From Candidatus Latescibacterota bacterium (GTDB lineage: Bacteria > Latescibacterota > UBA2968): DNA of 64,000 nt. Within the stretch, counting starts at the first letter, position 1. Every line of letters starts with the position of its first letter. A model generated the notes under the pieces. That model was not told the origin of the DNA, made no database searches, and saw only the letters and a program-made list of their open reading frames with translations. The stretch is from contig JAJEHL010000026.1 in NCBI GenBank assembly GCA_022823725.1, positions 620,001 to 684,000 on the forward strand, given 5' to 3'. A program made the position numbers and the translations under genes. Of this stretch, positions 43,257 through 52,070 are shown in pieces.

Positions 43257-43991
43257 TCACATCCCCAATTCAATGCGCTCGGCCAAAAAAGGCGGAAGTC
43301 CCGCCGATAGAATTTTGGCCTGTGCTGCTGCCACATCGTAAGACACGCGGCGCAATTGGAGGTTCCCTTTTTCTCGATCCCATACGACAAAAGCCGCCCG
43401 CGCATCGCCGTCGCGAGGTTGTCCTACACTGCCGACATTTACCAGGTATCGGTCATTATCGGATAACTGCACTTCTCCTTCGCGTGTAAGTACCGTTTTT
43501 TCAGATGCCGAGCACACAAATGCGCGGTGAGAATGACCGACAAAACACATCTCGAAATTGGTTTGAGCGAGCATTGACCAGCCATCTTCGGGGTCGAATA
43601 AATAGTGCCACAACTCGGGTTCAATTGGCGAAGAATGGGCATAACAATAAGCAGATTCGTTTTGAAAGGGTTGGTAAGATCGCAATAGCGAGGCGTTTTC
43701 ATCACTCAGCTTATGAACAGTCCATTGTATTGCCGCCAGTGCCACGGGGTTAAAAAACCCCGGATCTTCCAGGCCCACTGCCGCCCAATCGTGATTGCCC
43801 GCCAACACGAGGTCCGATACTTCGCGCACGCGTTCTATACACATATTGGGGTCTGCGCCGTATCCAACCATATCGCCCAAACAAATAATTCGATCTACCT
43901 GTGCTTCTGCAATTTTTTCCAGCACTGTTTGCAAGGCTTCGAGATTTCCGTGTACATCTGAGAAAATCGCGATGCGTCCAATATTATCCAT
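43257..43991 (-). CDS. Calcineurin-like metallophosphoesterase (YfcE/diadenosine-type)
   Basis: 244 residues. I use the ATG at 43991, 4 bases after the nusB stop; the in-frame ATG at 44006 overlaps nusB. All metal-binding motifs are present in order: FSDVHGN, GDMVGYGADP, AGNHDWA, YAHSSP and GHSHRAF. Cytoplasmic, single domain. Members cut phosphodiesters or phosphomonoesters, often nucleotide or protein phosphate; the substrate is not known here. Spacing suggests it belongs to the nusB-secA transcript. Confidence 0.85.
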   Translation of the reverse strand: MDNIGRIAIFSDVHGNLEALQTVLEKIAEAQVDRIICLGDMVGYGADPNMCIERVREVSDLVLAGNHDWAAVGLEDPGFFNPVALAAIQWTVHKLSDENASLLRSYQPFQNESAYCYAHSSPIEPELWHYLFDPEDGWSMLAQTNFEMCFVGHSHRAFVCSASEKTVLTREGEVQLSDNDRYLVNVGSVGQPRDGDARAAFVVWDREKGNLQLRRVSYDVAAAQAKILSAGLPPFLAERIELGM

Positions 43992-43995
43992 TGGG

Positions 43996-44406
43996 TTATC
44001 CCGCATTCATCTTGGACAGGGTATCGAGGATACCGTTGATAAAGTTAGAAGCATTGGCTTCGCTGAATTGCTTGGCCAGTTCTATTGCTTCGTCAATAGA
44101 GACTTTGTAGGGAATATCTTCGAAATAGCGCATTTCGGCAAGTGCCATCCAGAGGACGATGCGATCGATGCGCGAAACCCGATCTAATGACCAATTTTCC
44201 AGTACGGGTTCAATAGATGCGTCCAGTTCTTCGCGGTGCTCCCAGGCTGTTTGGGCCAGAGTTATCGCAAAATCCGAGCTCGATGCCGAAAGGCGCGCAC
44301 GGATGCACATGGTCTGCGCTGTCTGTTGTACTGGGTCGCCAACGCTCGCGGTCCAATAAAGTGCTTGCAACGCAGCCTGACGCGCTTTGCGTCTCGATTT
44401 TATCAT
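43996..44406 (-). CDS. nusB: Transcription antitermination factor NusB
   Basis: 136 residues, all-helical. [16 protein letters not shown] opens the protein, and [21 protein letters not shown] and [13 protein letters not shown] followed by FINGILDTL are the conserved C-terminal helices. NusB with NusE (S10) binds boxA RNA and stabilises transcription of rRNA operons. Its ATG overlaps the ribH stop by 4 bases, the common ribH-nusB arrangement. Confidence 0.93.
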   Translation of the reverse strand: MIKSRRKARQAALQALYWTASVGDPVQQTAQTMCIRARLSASSSDFAITLAQTAWEHREELDASIEPVLENWSLDRVSRIDRIVLWMALAEMRYFEDIPYKVSIDEAIELAKQFSEANASNFINGILDTLSKMNAG

Positions 44407-44879
44407 TTTTTTGACTCCCAGGCAGCGATAACGCCAATCATTTCAATCGCGCCCAGTGCAGCTTCCCAACCCTTATTGCCAGCTTTGGTCCCCGCCCTCT
44501 CAATCGCTTGTTCAATGGTATCGGTTGTCAAAATACCAAATATGGTGGGTACACCTGTTTCGCGACCAATAGATGCCACGCCTTTTGATGCTTCGTTGCA
44601 TACGTAGTCAAAATGTGGTGTGCTGCCTCTGATTATTGCGCCCAGACAGATAAGCGCGTCATATTGGCCGCTTTGCGCCATTTTTTGTGCCATGGTGGGA
44701 ATTTCAAAACTTCCCGGTACCCATACCACGTCTATGGCATCTGTATCGCCGCCGTGTCGCGCAATACAATCGAGCGCGCCACCGAGCAATTCTTTGCTGA
44801 TAAACGCATTGAATCGCCCCACCACAATGCCAAATCGCATGCCTTCTGCCGATAGCTGACCTTCATAAACTCTGGGCAT
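44403..44879 (-). CDS. ribH: 6,7-dimethyl-8-ribityllumazine synthase
   Basis: 158 residues. [31 protein letters not shown] and [21 protein letters not shown] (about 80-100, with the catalytic His after T-P) match RibH. It condenses the ribitylamino-pyrimidine with dihydroxybutanone phosphate, the step before riboflavin synthase. Subunits usually form pentamers or 60-mers. It overlaps ribBA by 17 bases and nusB by 4. Confidence 0.96.
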   Translation of the reverse strand: MPRVYEGQLSAEGMRFGIVVGRFNAFISKELLGGALDCIARHGGDTDAIDVVWVPGSFEIPTMAQKMAQSGQYDALICLGAIIRGSTPHFDYVCNEASKGVASIGRETGVPTIFGILTTDTIEQAIERAGTKAGNKGWEAALGAIEMIGVIAAWESKK

Positions 44880-46113
44880 CGCGATCTCCTTCTTCGCCTA
44901 ATTGCAATTCGTCTTCTTTAAATAAATGCCCCATTTTTTCCTGCTTGGTTCGCATATATGATAGGTTCCATTTGTTGACCTGAATGGCGACCGGGATGCG
45001 GTCTATGATTTCTATCCCATACGCTTCCAGGCCCACGCGCTTTGATGGGTTATTGGTGATGAGTGCGACTTTTCTGATACCCAAATCCGACAGAATTTGC
45101 GCGCCAATGCCGTAGTCTCGTTCATCCATTTTAAACCCGAGTTTCATGTTGGCTTCTATGGTATCATAACCATCTTCCTGTAATTTGTACGCGTGCAATT
45201 TTGCCCGCAGGCCAATACCCCGCCCTTCTTGCCGCATATACACCAGTGCCCCGCGTCCTTCTTTTTCAATCATCTCGAGTGCAGAGTGCAAATTTTTTTC
45301 GCAGTCACATCGCAATGAGCCGAGCGAGTCGCCCGTCAGACATTCGGAGTGCATCCGCACCATTACGGGTGCATCGCCAGAAAGGTCGCCTTTTACCAGT
45401 GCGACGTGTTCGCGTTCATCTACGTCGCTTTCATACAGGTGTAATTGAAATGCGCCAAATCGCGTGGGCATATCCACTTGCTCGACACAGCGCACCAGTT
45501 TTTCGGAGCGACGGCGATAGGCAATTAGATCGTGAATTGTCGTCACTTTCAAGCCAAATTGATCGGCAATTTCCAAAAGCTGTGGCAAGCGGGCCATGGT
45601 GCCGTCTTCATTCAGTATTTCACACAGTACACCGGCGGGATACAGACCTGCCAAACGCGCCAGATCTACCGCTGCTTCTGTGTGTCCCGCTCGTCGCAAA
45701 ACCCCGCCGGGCATTGCGCGCAGTGGAAAAATGTGACCTGGCCTACCAAAATTCTCAGACTGCGATTTGGGATCTACAAATTGTCGAATTGTTTCCGCTC
45801 GATCCTGTGCGGAGATACCGGTCGTTACACCGTAGAGCGCGTCGATGCTCACCGTAAAGGGCGTGCCGTGAAGCGCTGTGTTGGTATTGACCATCATGTC
45901 CAGGTCGAGTTCTTTGAGACGGTCGGGCATTGCGGGCAAGCAGACCAGTCCGCGTCCATGGCGCGCCATAAAATTAATGGCTTCAGATGTTACTTTTTCC
46001 GCGGCCATAATGAAGTCGCCTTCATTTTCCCGGTCTTCGTCATCAACGACAATGACGATTTTCCCCGCTCGAATATCTTCGAGGGCTTCTTCGATTGTTG
46101 CGATTTTGCCCAT
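44863..46113 (-). CDS. ribBA: Bifunctional dihydroxybutanone-phosphate synthase / GTP cyclohydrolase II
   Basis: 416 residues. Residues 1-200 are the DHBP synthase: [16 protein letters not shown] near 24, [10 protein letters not shown], and [14 protein letters not shown] with the metal-binding His. From about 205 comes GTP cyclohydrolase [22 protein letters not shown] holds the three zinc Cys, then [19 protein letters not shown] with the catalytic Arg. Both committed steps of riboflavin synthesis are thus encoded. AGGAAGG lies a few bases before the ATG. It sits in the operon ribD-ribE-ribBA-ribH-nusB. Confidence 0.96.
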   Translation of the reverse strand: MGKIATIEEALEDIRAGKIVIVVDDEDRENEGDFIMAAEKVTSEAINFMARHGRGLVCLPAMPDRLKELDLDMMVNTNTALHGTPFTVSIDALYGVTTGISAQDRAETIRQFVDPKSQSENFGRPGHIFPLRAMPGGVLRRAGHTEAAVDLARLAGLYPAGVLCEILNEDGTMARLPQLLEIADQFGLKVTTIHDLIAYRRRSEKLVRCVEQVDMPTRFGAFQLHLYESDVDEREHVALVKGDLSGDAPVMVRMHSECLTGDSLGSLRCDCEKNLHSALEMIEKEGRGALVYMRQEGRGIGLRAKLHAYKLQEDGYDTIEANMKLGFKMDERDYGIGAQILSDLGIRKVALITNNPSKRVGLEAYGIEIIDRIPVAIQVNKWNLSYMRTKQEKMGHLFKEDELQLGEEGDRDAQSL

Positions 46114-46130
46114 ATATACCTTCCTGTAAA

Positions 46131-46775
46131 CTATTGGTCGCTCATCATCGCTCCAATGCGATCTTCTGTGAGCTTATTTTTGCCATTTCCAAGTTGCACC
46201 AAACGCTCCAGATAGCGCGCGATCATATCCACTTCGATATTTACCCGGTCACCCGGATATTTTTCCGACAATGTCGTCACTCTTAATGTGTGCGGAATTG
46301 CCGCGATTGAAAAGGTGCGGTCTGTTACTGAAACCACTGTCAGACTGATTCCGTTGACGGTGACAGAGCCTTTTTGGGCAATATAAGGAGCCAGCTCAGA
46401 CGGTACTTCAAACTCAAATACAATTTGATCGAGAGATTCCGTGCGGTCTGTCACGCGCCCCACGCCATCTACGTGTGCGGCAACGAGATGACCGTCGAGG
46501 CGGTCGCCGAGTTTTAATGACCGCTCCAGATTGACGCGGTTGCCCACGCGACAATCACCCAATGTCGTTCTTTGCAGTGTTTCTGCCACGGACTCGATTA
46601 CAAATGTGTCGGCATCAAAATATACGACGGTATGACACGCACCTTCGATGGCAATGCTGTCGCCTATTTTTACGCCGTTGAGCACCTGTTTTGCTGCAAT
46701 GGTCGTGCGCTGATAACCCGCGCGCGATTCAATATGCCGAATTGTTCCCACTTCTTCTACAATGCCGGTAAACAT
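46131..46775 (-). CDS. ribE: Riboflavin synthase, alpha subunit
   Basis: 214 residues with two lumazine-binding repeats. The start [12 protein letters not shown] is the family signature, [14 protein letters not shown] closes repeat one and [13 protein letters not shown] marks repeat two (about 97-190). It joins two molecules of dimethyl-ribityllumazine to give riboflavin. It overlaps the reductase gene by 19 bases. It is encoded next to RibH, with which it may form a complex. Confidence 0.95.
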   Translation of the reverse strand: MFTGIVEEVGTIRHIESRAGYQRTTIAAKQVLNGVKIGDSIAIEGACHTVVYFDADTFVIESVAETLQRTTLGDCRVGNRVNLERSLKLGDRLDGHLVAAHVDGVGRVTDRTESLDQIVFEFEVPSELAPYIAQKGSVTVNGISLTVVSVTDRTFSIAAIPHTLRVTTLSEKYPGDRVNIEVDMIARYLERLVQLGNGKNKLTEDRIGAMMSDQ

Positions 46776-47473
46776 GGTTGCTCAGATGTTTTTGGACGAT
46801 TTTTTACGCGAGCAGTGAACAAGAAATCATTGCCGATGGATTCGACTTTCACATTTTCAAGTGCAATCGCATCAGTTATTGACGTGATGTTTAAGGATCC
46901 GATTGAAGGTATTCCCGCACCCAGTATTTTGGGCGCGACAAATGCTGCTATTCGATCTACCAGGCTCAGGCGCAATGCCGATGCAGCCACGCGACTACCG
47001 CCTTCGATCAGGATGTGTCGCAATCCCGATAGAGCGGCTTTTTGCAAGACTGCCTTCAAGTCTATTTGACCATTGCGTATTGGCAACTGCCAGACCTGCG
47101 CTCCTTTTTTTTTTCGATCTTTTATCCGTTTTCTGCACATTTCTTCAGTTGTTGCTATAATCAGAGGTGCCCCGCCAAAAATTTTTGCGTTTAATCCAAT
47201 TTTTAGCTGAGAATCCAGAACGATTTTTGTCGGGCTGCATCCATCGACATATCGCACGGACAATTCCGGGTCATCAGTCATCACTGTGCCGCGTCCGACC
47301 AGAATCGCGTCGGCCTCTGCGCGAAGTTGATGCCCGCGCACCCGCGATGTTTTTGATGTGATCCATTTCGAGTCGCCCGTGCAGGTGGCGATGTTGCCGT
47401 CCAGTGTTTGCGCCAGCTTTAAGGTGACAAAAGGCAATTCGGTTGACCGATATTTGATTTCGAATTCGTTCAT
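46757..47473 (-). CDS. Pyrimidine reductase, RibD C-terminal domain only
   Basis: 238 residues. LPFVTLKLAQTLDGNIA (about 13-29) starts the dihydrofolate-reductase-like fold; ADAILVGRGTVMTDDPELSVR (55-75) and HILIEGGSRVAASAL (about 153-167) are the NADPH/substrate motifs of the RibD C-terminal domain. It reduces the phosphoribosylamino-pyrimidine. The N-terminal deaminase (zinc His-Ala-Glu) is absent, and upstream is a different gene, so the deaminase must be encoded elsewhere. It starts immediately at the stop of the propeller gene, so the two are translationally coupled. Confidence 0.88.
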   Translation of the reverse strand: MNEFEIKYRSTELPFVTLKLAQTLDGNIATCTGDSKWITSKTSRVRGHQLRAEADAILVGRGTVMTDDPELSVRYVDGCSPTKIVLDSQLKIGLNAKIFGGAPLIIATTEEMCRKRIKDRKKKGAQVWQLPIRNGQIDLKAVLQKAALSGLRHILIEGGSRVAASALRLSLVDRIAAFVAPKILGAGIPSIGSLNITSITDAIALENVKVESIGNDFLFTARVKNRPKTSEQPCLPAL

Positions 47474-49494
47474 TATTTTACTTCAAAAACAGTTTTTCCA
47501 ACCCCCACGTTGCCCAGTGCATCTTCCGCTTTCACTACGAGTGTATAAGAGCCGGTTTTCAGATTTTGAATAGAAAAATTCAGTGTCTCTGTCGGCGAAT
47601 CAAATATCTGGTCAGTGGGGAAGACGACCTTCCAATCGTCGGAGTTGAGCGAGTACGCTGCCTTGTGAATTGCAGTGGCAGCGTCCTGGATTGAACCGGT
47701 TACGCTTATCTTTTTGTCGATCTGCCTTATGTCGTGCAACTGCACAGTTGGCGCCGAATTATCAATTTCAAAGGGCGCACTGACCGCCTCGGCTGTTAAT
47801 TCGATGGGGTTGTCCAATCGGTCTGATGCAACGACCTTAACTTCGACTGTGCCATCGGGAACAGCTTCGGTGTGCCAAAAATAATGTGAGGTCTTCAAAT
47901 CGTCTTTTAACAGCCGCCAGTGCGATTCGCCAATACTTCTAAAATACAGGGTATAAATCAAGGTATCGTCGTTGGCATCACCAGCAGTCCAATCAATTTT
48001 CCACACGCCTTTTTCCATAAATTCTGGATTTTCACCTTCGTTGCCAGACAGGTCGGTCTCGGCTTTAACCCTTAATATTCTGGGATGAACATTGTCCTGC
48101 AAGCCAGCGAGTTTGATAAAACGCACCAGAGGTGTCGCATTTTCTGATTGTGTCTTTAAGACCAACCGATATTGCAAAAAGCGCCCAGGGCGGCTGGTAA
48201 TGGGTTTTCCCGATGTGGTGATTGGCTCTGACCACGCGCTCCACGTATCATCGGGTTCTTCGCTGTTACCGGACCGCGTTTGAACAGCGACTGATGTTTT
48301 TGCGGGTGTTTCGCTTTGCCATGATACGCGCCCCCAATGCGATACCCGATCAAAGTCGTAGGGTTCAGAAGTAAGTTGCCCTTCTCTGGCAAATTCTTTT
48401 TCTATTCGATAAATTTCACCGGATCCACTGCATCCAATCCACAGTGCATTTTTGTGCGCAGCAGCCATAACATAGGGATTTACATCTTTTAATACTGTGA
48501 GCAAAGTGGCGTTGCCATCGGGCCAAATGCGATGTATGCGGCCGTGTTTCCCCGTGACTACTGTTACTGTTCCATTGGCATTAATTACAGAATCTAACAA
48601 CATCGGATCATTCGTATTCCACAGTCGCATTGCCAATCCCGAAGGTTGGATCGCATATAGTGTTGCGCCGGATTGATCTGATCCTTTTTGCTCTCTCCCA
48701 TTTCCTTCCGTTCGACCGCTTTGCGCCATCGCTGTTGCGTAAATTGTGCCATTGGGTGCTACACTTAGCGAATGAATCTCTTTTTCTCGGGCGTCGTAAA
48801 GCACATCTGCACCACCCTGATCGCGCACCCGATAAATCAGGCCGCTGTTGTCTGTGCCAGCATAAATTTCACCCTGAGCACCTATCGCGAGCGATACCAC
48901 ATTGGGGTCCTTGCCCGCGTACAGCGCGACGACTTTGCCCTGTTTGTCAATTTTCAAAATGCGCCCGCGGTCACCACCTGTACCCGCATATAATCCACCG
49001 TCCGGACGCGCGACTATTGCAAATATATGGCGATCACCTGTCTGACAAAATTCCGTGGGTTCTCGTCCTGGTGCGATGCGATAAATCAGCCCATCTGGCG
49101 ATGTGCCCGCATAGAGCGCGCCATCTATACCAATGGCGAGGCTAAATATGTGAACCTCAGGGGAATCAAATAACAATTCTGCCCGATCGCTGTCGGGATT
49201 GAGCATATAGATTCGACCTTCTTTGCCGGTTCCGATGTACAGGGTTTTGTTTTTATCTACAGATAGTGCCCATACAAAGTCTTCACCTGTGTCCGCTACC
49301 CGTTTATAAGACGGTGCCAATGTCACTGTGCCTTCCCGCGTGAGCGACACGCCATCGGGTTCTCCTTTTAGGAAAGCCGTCTGTGAATCTTCTCGCCAAA
49401 TTTTGGGCGACACTGCGTTTGCGATTGTTCCAAGGAGGACAAAAAGCAGCACATGTGTCATCCCCGATCTCAATATACTATCTTTTTTCTTCAC
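47473..49494 (-). CDS. Secreted beta-propeller protein with C-terminal fibronectin/Ig-like domains
   Basis: About 673 residues from the GTG at 49494, which follows AGGAGAGG by 5 bases. The frame is open to 49524. A signal peptide ends near TIANAVSP. From about residue 80 to 370 a repeat appears seven or so times, with LYIGTGKEGRIYML, LYAGTSPDGLIYRI, IYAGTDNSGLIYRV as examples, i.e. blades of a beta-propeller. Residues 400-670 look like Ig/fibronectin-type modules ending FEVK, a C-terminal end used by many secreted FCB proteins. It lies between an S55 peptidase and the riboflavin genes, with short overlaps on each side. The function is unknown. Confidence 0.7.
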   Translation of the reverse strand: MKKKDSILRSGMTHVLLFVLLGTIANAVSPKIWREDSQTAFLKGEPDGVSLTREGTVTLAPSYKRVADTGEDFVWALSVDKNKTLYIGTGKEGRIYMLNPDSDRAELLFDSPEVHIFSLAIGIDGALYAGTSPDGLIYRIAPGREPTEFCQTGDRHIFAIVARPDGGLYAGTGGDRGRILKIDKQGKVVALYAGKDPNVVSLAIGAQGEIYAGTDNSGLIYRVRDQGGADVLYDAREKEIHSLSVAPNGTIYATAMAQSGRTEGNGREQKGSDQSGATLYAIQPSGLAMRLWNTNDPMLLDSVINANGTVTVVTGKHGRIHRIWPDGNATLLTVLKDVNPYVMAAAHKNALWIGCSGSGEIYRIEKEFAREGQLTSEPYDFDRVSHWGRVSWQSETPAKTSVAVQTRSGNSEEPDDTWSAWSEPITTSGKPITSRPGRFLQYRLVLKTQSENATPLVRFIKLAGLQDNVHPRILRVKAETDLSGNEGENPEFMEKGVWKIDWTAGDANDDTLIYTLYFRSIGESHWRLLKDDLKTSHYFWHTEAVPDGTVEVKVVASDRLDNPIELTAEAVSAPFEIDNSAPTVQLHDIRQIDKKISVTGSIQDAATAIHKAAYSLNSDDWKVVFPTDQIFDSPTETLNFSIQNLKTGSYTLVVKAEDALGNVGVGKTVFEVK

Positions 49495-51250
49495 CCGAAC
49501 CTCTCCTGCCTGAAAAAGTTGCACTACCGTCTTTGCCCACGACCAGAAGCACCGTTTGACTGCCGGTCAATACATAGTTAGTCCGTACGTATTTTTGGCT
49601 ATATACCGACTGCTGTGATTTTTGCACGACATCTGATCCACGCGCCAGCGATAGTGCTGACAGAACCGATGTGGGCAATCCAGAAATTTCGCGTCCGCCC
49701 ATTGTCACGCCGGGACGGGAAGCTATAAATCGCGCAACGAGTACATCATTGCGTCCCGATTTCTGGATCAGACCAATCAGTTCTTCCAGTGTTTTGGGTT
49801 GATAAGCGGTGCGCTTTATATCTTGCGATCGCTGTTGTTGCTCATTCACAACCTGCAATATCAAACGCCCTGGTGTTATAAACTCGGGGATTGGCAGGGC
49901 GACATCTACGATTTCTCGCTTGCCCAGCAATGGAGCCAGAGCAACAGAGACATGGACTGTATCGCCCGGTTCGTATTGCAAACGGTCCAATCTCAGCCCC
50001 TCAACACGGGCACTTTGGGCGCGTTCCTCAACGGATAATTGAAATACAGCCGAGTCAATATTGGCTTCGACAAAAGGATTCTGAATCACTTGTGCAAGGG
50101 GTTGTGTCAAGCCCAGCACCGCCAGTCCAAGCCCTTGAGCACCTGCGTATTTATTTTTTAGAATCACGGGTTCGCGTTTGGGCATGTGCAATGTCAATTG
50201 CCCTGCGACGGTGGTTTCACCCGTCAATTTTTCAGCGGAGATAACGGAGGTTGCTACAGCCATCCGCACCAGCAACGGGCCCAATTCTCTGTGGCGAAAT
50301 ACCTCCATATTAAACGAAGCGTCGTGATTGGGAGATACGACAGAGATACGCACGGGCATCATTTCTGCTTCAGATCCTATCAAGCCAGCAATGCCCGGTG
50401 CGCGGTCTTGCAAGATCACACCGATATGTTGCGATGCCGTGCCCACCTTAAACGAAAGCATCTGGCTGGAGATTACTTCGTGAATAAATGCTGCGGTCAT
50501 AGACATTGCCGTGCGACCACCAAATAACAGGGGATGACCAAACCCCACGACTTTATTACCCACGCGATGTGTCAGCGTGCCAATACCCGTGACACTGAGA
50601 TCGCCCCGGACCAATTGCACGCCCAGAGGTGCGCCCGGTTCAAATGGACCGATAGATAGGGATGGGTCTGTTCCGCCGCCGCCCTGCATGGGCAACAGGC
50701 CGTATTTTGACAGTTCTTCGCGAAATTCCGCGACTACTTGCGGGGCAAACCCCGAAAGCATCAAAGGTACAGCCACGGGTTTTAGCACACCGCCGTGTAC
50801 ACCGGTTATTTGTCCGTCCCAGGGCGGAGATCCAAATGTCGCGCTCGACATGGTATCCCGCGATGCGCGTTGGAGTACCGTCATCATCTCGCCAATTGGC
50901 GTGATCCCCGCGATTGGCTCTTCGGCGAATGCACCAATGCTGTAGCCGACTGCGCCGACGAGTTTGCCCTCGATATATACCGGGCTGCCACTCATGCCGG
51001 CGATGACGCCCGTTTGTGCCATGGGACCGCCGGACAGACGAGCGAGAATCATATTGCTTTTTGGACCAAAGACATTGCGCAAGACACCTAATACTTCAAC
51101 GCCAAATGTATCGATTTGGGTGCCTTGAAATACCGTGCGCCCCACGCCTTTCATGCCGCGCTGGATATCATCTACAGGCATGTACAGCTCAGCACTGGTC
51201 GATCCATGTAGTATGCAGATCGTAAAAAATGTCAAAAATCGAGAAAGCAT
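49478..51250 (-). CDS. S55-type (SpoIVB-like) serine peptidase
   Basis: 590 residues with a signal peptide (1-20, ending STSAEL). The pattern PVDDIQRGMKGVGRTVFQG, GVIAGMSGSPVYIEGKLVGA (81-100, Ser87/Ser89 region) and later VVGFGHPLLFGG is that of the SpoIVB peptidase S55 domain. S55 members cleave signalling proteins outside the membrane in spore formers and are common in FCB genomes, where their role is unclear. The protein is longer than the peptidase domain; the C-terminal 250 residues are beta-rich and unassigned. It is the first gene from a strong promoter at 51301-51329 and leads into the propeller and riboflavin genes. Confidence 0.8.
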   Translation of the reverse strand: MLSRFLTFFTICILHGSTSAELYMPVDDIQRGMKGVGRTVFQGTQIDTFGVEVLGVLRNVFGPKSNMILARLSGGPMAQTGVIAGMSGSPVYIEGKLVGAVGYSIGAFAEEPIAGITPIGEMMTVLQRASRDTMSSATFGSPPWDGQITGVHGGVLKPVAVPLMLSGFAPQVVAEFREELSKYGLLPMQGGGGTDPSLSIGPFEPGAPLGVQLVRGDLSVTGIGTLTHRVGNKVVGFGHPLLFGGRTAMSMTAAFIHEVISSQMLSFKVGTASQHIGVILQDRAPGIAGLIGSEAEMMPVRISVVSPNHDASFNMEVFRHRELGPLLVRMAVATSVISAEKLTGETTVAGQLTLHMPKREPVILKNKYAGAQGLGLAVLGLTQPLAQVIQNPFVEANIDSAVFQLSVEERAQSARVEGLRLDRLQYEPGDTVHVSVALAPLLGKREIVDVALPIPEFITPGRLILQVVNEQQQRSQDIKRTAYQPKTLEELIGLIQKSGRNDVLVARFIASRPGVTMGGREISGLPTSVLSALSLARGSDVVQKSQQSVYSQKYVRTNYVLTGSQTVLLVVGKDGSATFSGRRGSGEEKR

Positions 51251-51300
51251 GCGTTCACTTCCGCGTAGAAGGGAGTGAGAGAAAATTTTTGCATTCTGAT

Positions 51301-51329
51301 ATTATACCGTTTTTTGAGGCGGTGAACAA
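51301..51329 (-). promoter_or_regulatory. Promoter of the S55-propeller-riboflavin run
   Basis: On the minus strand TTGTTC (51329-51324), a 17-base spacer and a perfect TATAAT (51306-51301). The leader to the ATG at 51250 is about 45 bases. Confidence 0.7.
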
Positions 51330-51338
51330 GTTTCTTGT
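51326..51338. promoter_or_regulatory. Palindrome between two divergent -35 boxes
   Basis: ACAAG-TTT-CTTGT is a perfect inverted repeat placed so that its halves lie in the -35 boxes of the S55 promoter (51324-51329) and the rlmH promoter (51335-51340). A shared operator is possible. Confidence 0.35.
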
Positions 51339-51363
51339 AAAACATATCTAATCTGTGTATAAT
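51335..51363 (+). promoter_or_regulatory. Promoter of rlmH, probably leaderless
   Basis: TTGTAA (51335-51340), a 17-base spacer and TATAAT (51358-51363). The -10 box includes the first in-frame ATG (51362), and transcription should start at about 51370, i.e. at the second ATG (51371). Confidence 0.65.
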
Positions 51364-51370
51364 GGCAAAT

Positions 51371-51841
51371 ATGAAGATCACTTTGCTCACTGTGGGTAAG
51401 TTCAAAGACGCGTGTTATCGAGATGCCGCACAAAATTATATCAAGCGGCTGCAACACTACGTCGCTTATGATGAGATTGAAGTGCGCGAAGAGCGCGCGA
51501 GTAAAAATGCCCGTGTGTCTGATATTATCGAGAAAGAAGGCCATCGCCTTTTAAGTGCGCTGCATCCAGATGCCACTGTGGTTGCTCTTGGGCCTTCTGG
51601 CAAATTGTGTCGTTCTGAAGCCTTAGCCAAACGTTTGAACCATCTGCGCGTACAAAAAAAAAGCCGCCTCGTTTTTCTCATTGGCGGCCCTTTTGGGCTT
51701 GCATCTCGAGTTTTGTCGTGTGCAGATTGGCATTTGTCACTTTCACCTATGACTTTCCCACACGAATTGGCGCGTGTGATTTTGCTGGAGCAACTCTATC
51801 GCGCTTTCACGATTATCAGAGGTGAAAATTATCACAAGTAA
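51371..51841 (+). CDS. rlmH: 23S rRNA pseudouridine-1915 N3-methyltransferase RlmH
   Basis: 156 residues from the ATG at 51371. This start is favoured because the -10 box overlaps the ATG at 51362; known members are about 155 long. MKITLLTVGKFK opens it. ALGPSGKLCRSEALA, FLIGGPFGL and SLSPMTFPHELARVILLEQ form the SPOUT knot and SAM site, and it ends YRAFTIIRGENYHK. It methylates pseudouridine 1915 in helix 69 on assembled 70S ribosomes. No ribosome site; the transcript is likely leaderless. Divergent from the S55 gene. Confidence 0.93.
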   Translation: MKITLLTVGKFKDACYRDAAQNYIKRLQHYVAYDEIEVREERASKNARVSDIIEKEGHRLLSALHPDATVVALGPSGKLCRSEALAKRLNHLRVQKKSRLVFLIGGPFGLASRVLSCADWHLSLSPMTFPHELARVILLEQLYRAFTIIRGENYHK

Positions 51842-51844
51842 AAA

Positions 51845-51945
51845 AGCGGTAAGAGGTGAGATGCAAAAGAGCCTGCCCCGTAGGGTGTAATACGGGGTAA
51901 GAGGACTACCTAACCCCTCTCACGTCTTTCGTCTCACGTCTTTAA
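51845..51945. repeat. GAGACGTGAGA-type element, copy 2, with a GGGTGTAA-loop hairpin
   Basis: Contains CCCCGTA (51876-51882), loop GGGTGTAA and TACGGGG (51891-51897), a perfect 7-bp hairpin. The flanking segments GTAAGAGGTGAGATGC and CCTCTCACGTCTTTCGTC are the reverse complement of the element at 39446. It lies just after the rlmH stop. Confidence 0.6.
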
Positions 51946-51951
51946 AATTAG

Positions 51952-52036
51952 CTCGGGGGCAAACGACTCACATAGCCTGGGAGAGATGATTCTGCGGGAA
52001 TCCGGCTACGTTGAGTCAACTCGCCCCCGGGTTTTT
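51952..52036 (+). ncRNA. Long nested hairpin with T-run, candidate structured RNA or attenuator
   Basis: CTCGGGGGC (51952-51960) pairs with GCCCCCGGG (52023-52031, with one G-U pair on the plus strand and a mismatch on the minus). Inside it GACTCA (51965-51970) pairs with TGAGTC (52012-52017), TAGCC (51973-51977) with GGCTA (52004-52008), and GATTC (51988-51992) with GAATC (51998-52002). TTTTT follows directly. The long arms and internal loops are more elaborate than an ordinary terminator, though it may also end rlmH transcription. I could not match it to SRP RNA, 6S, tmRNA, RNase P or any riboswitch class I know. Confidence 0.5.
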
Positions 52037-52070
52037 AACATGTCAAAATCAAACAAGGGGTAAATCAGTA

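Noticed and set aside
47473-47560. RibD deaminase lost by frameshift upstream of the reductase
   Set aside because: The upstream DNA encodes the intact end of the propeller protein and no deaminase motif appears in any frame.
51952-52036. tRNA, SRP RNA, 6S RNA or known riboswitch at the hairpin
   Set aside because: No T-loop or acceptor geometry, no GGAAG SRP loop, no 6S-like open bubble, and no GEMM, ZTP, cobalamin or guanidine landmark motifs.
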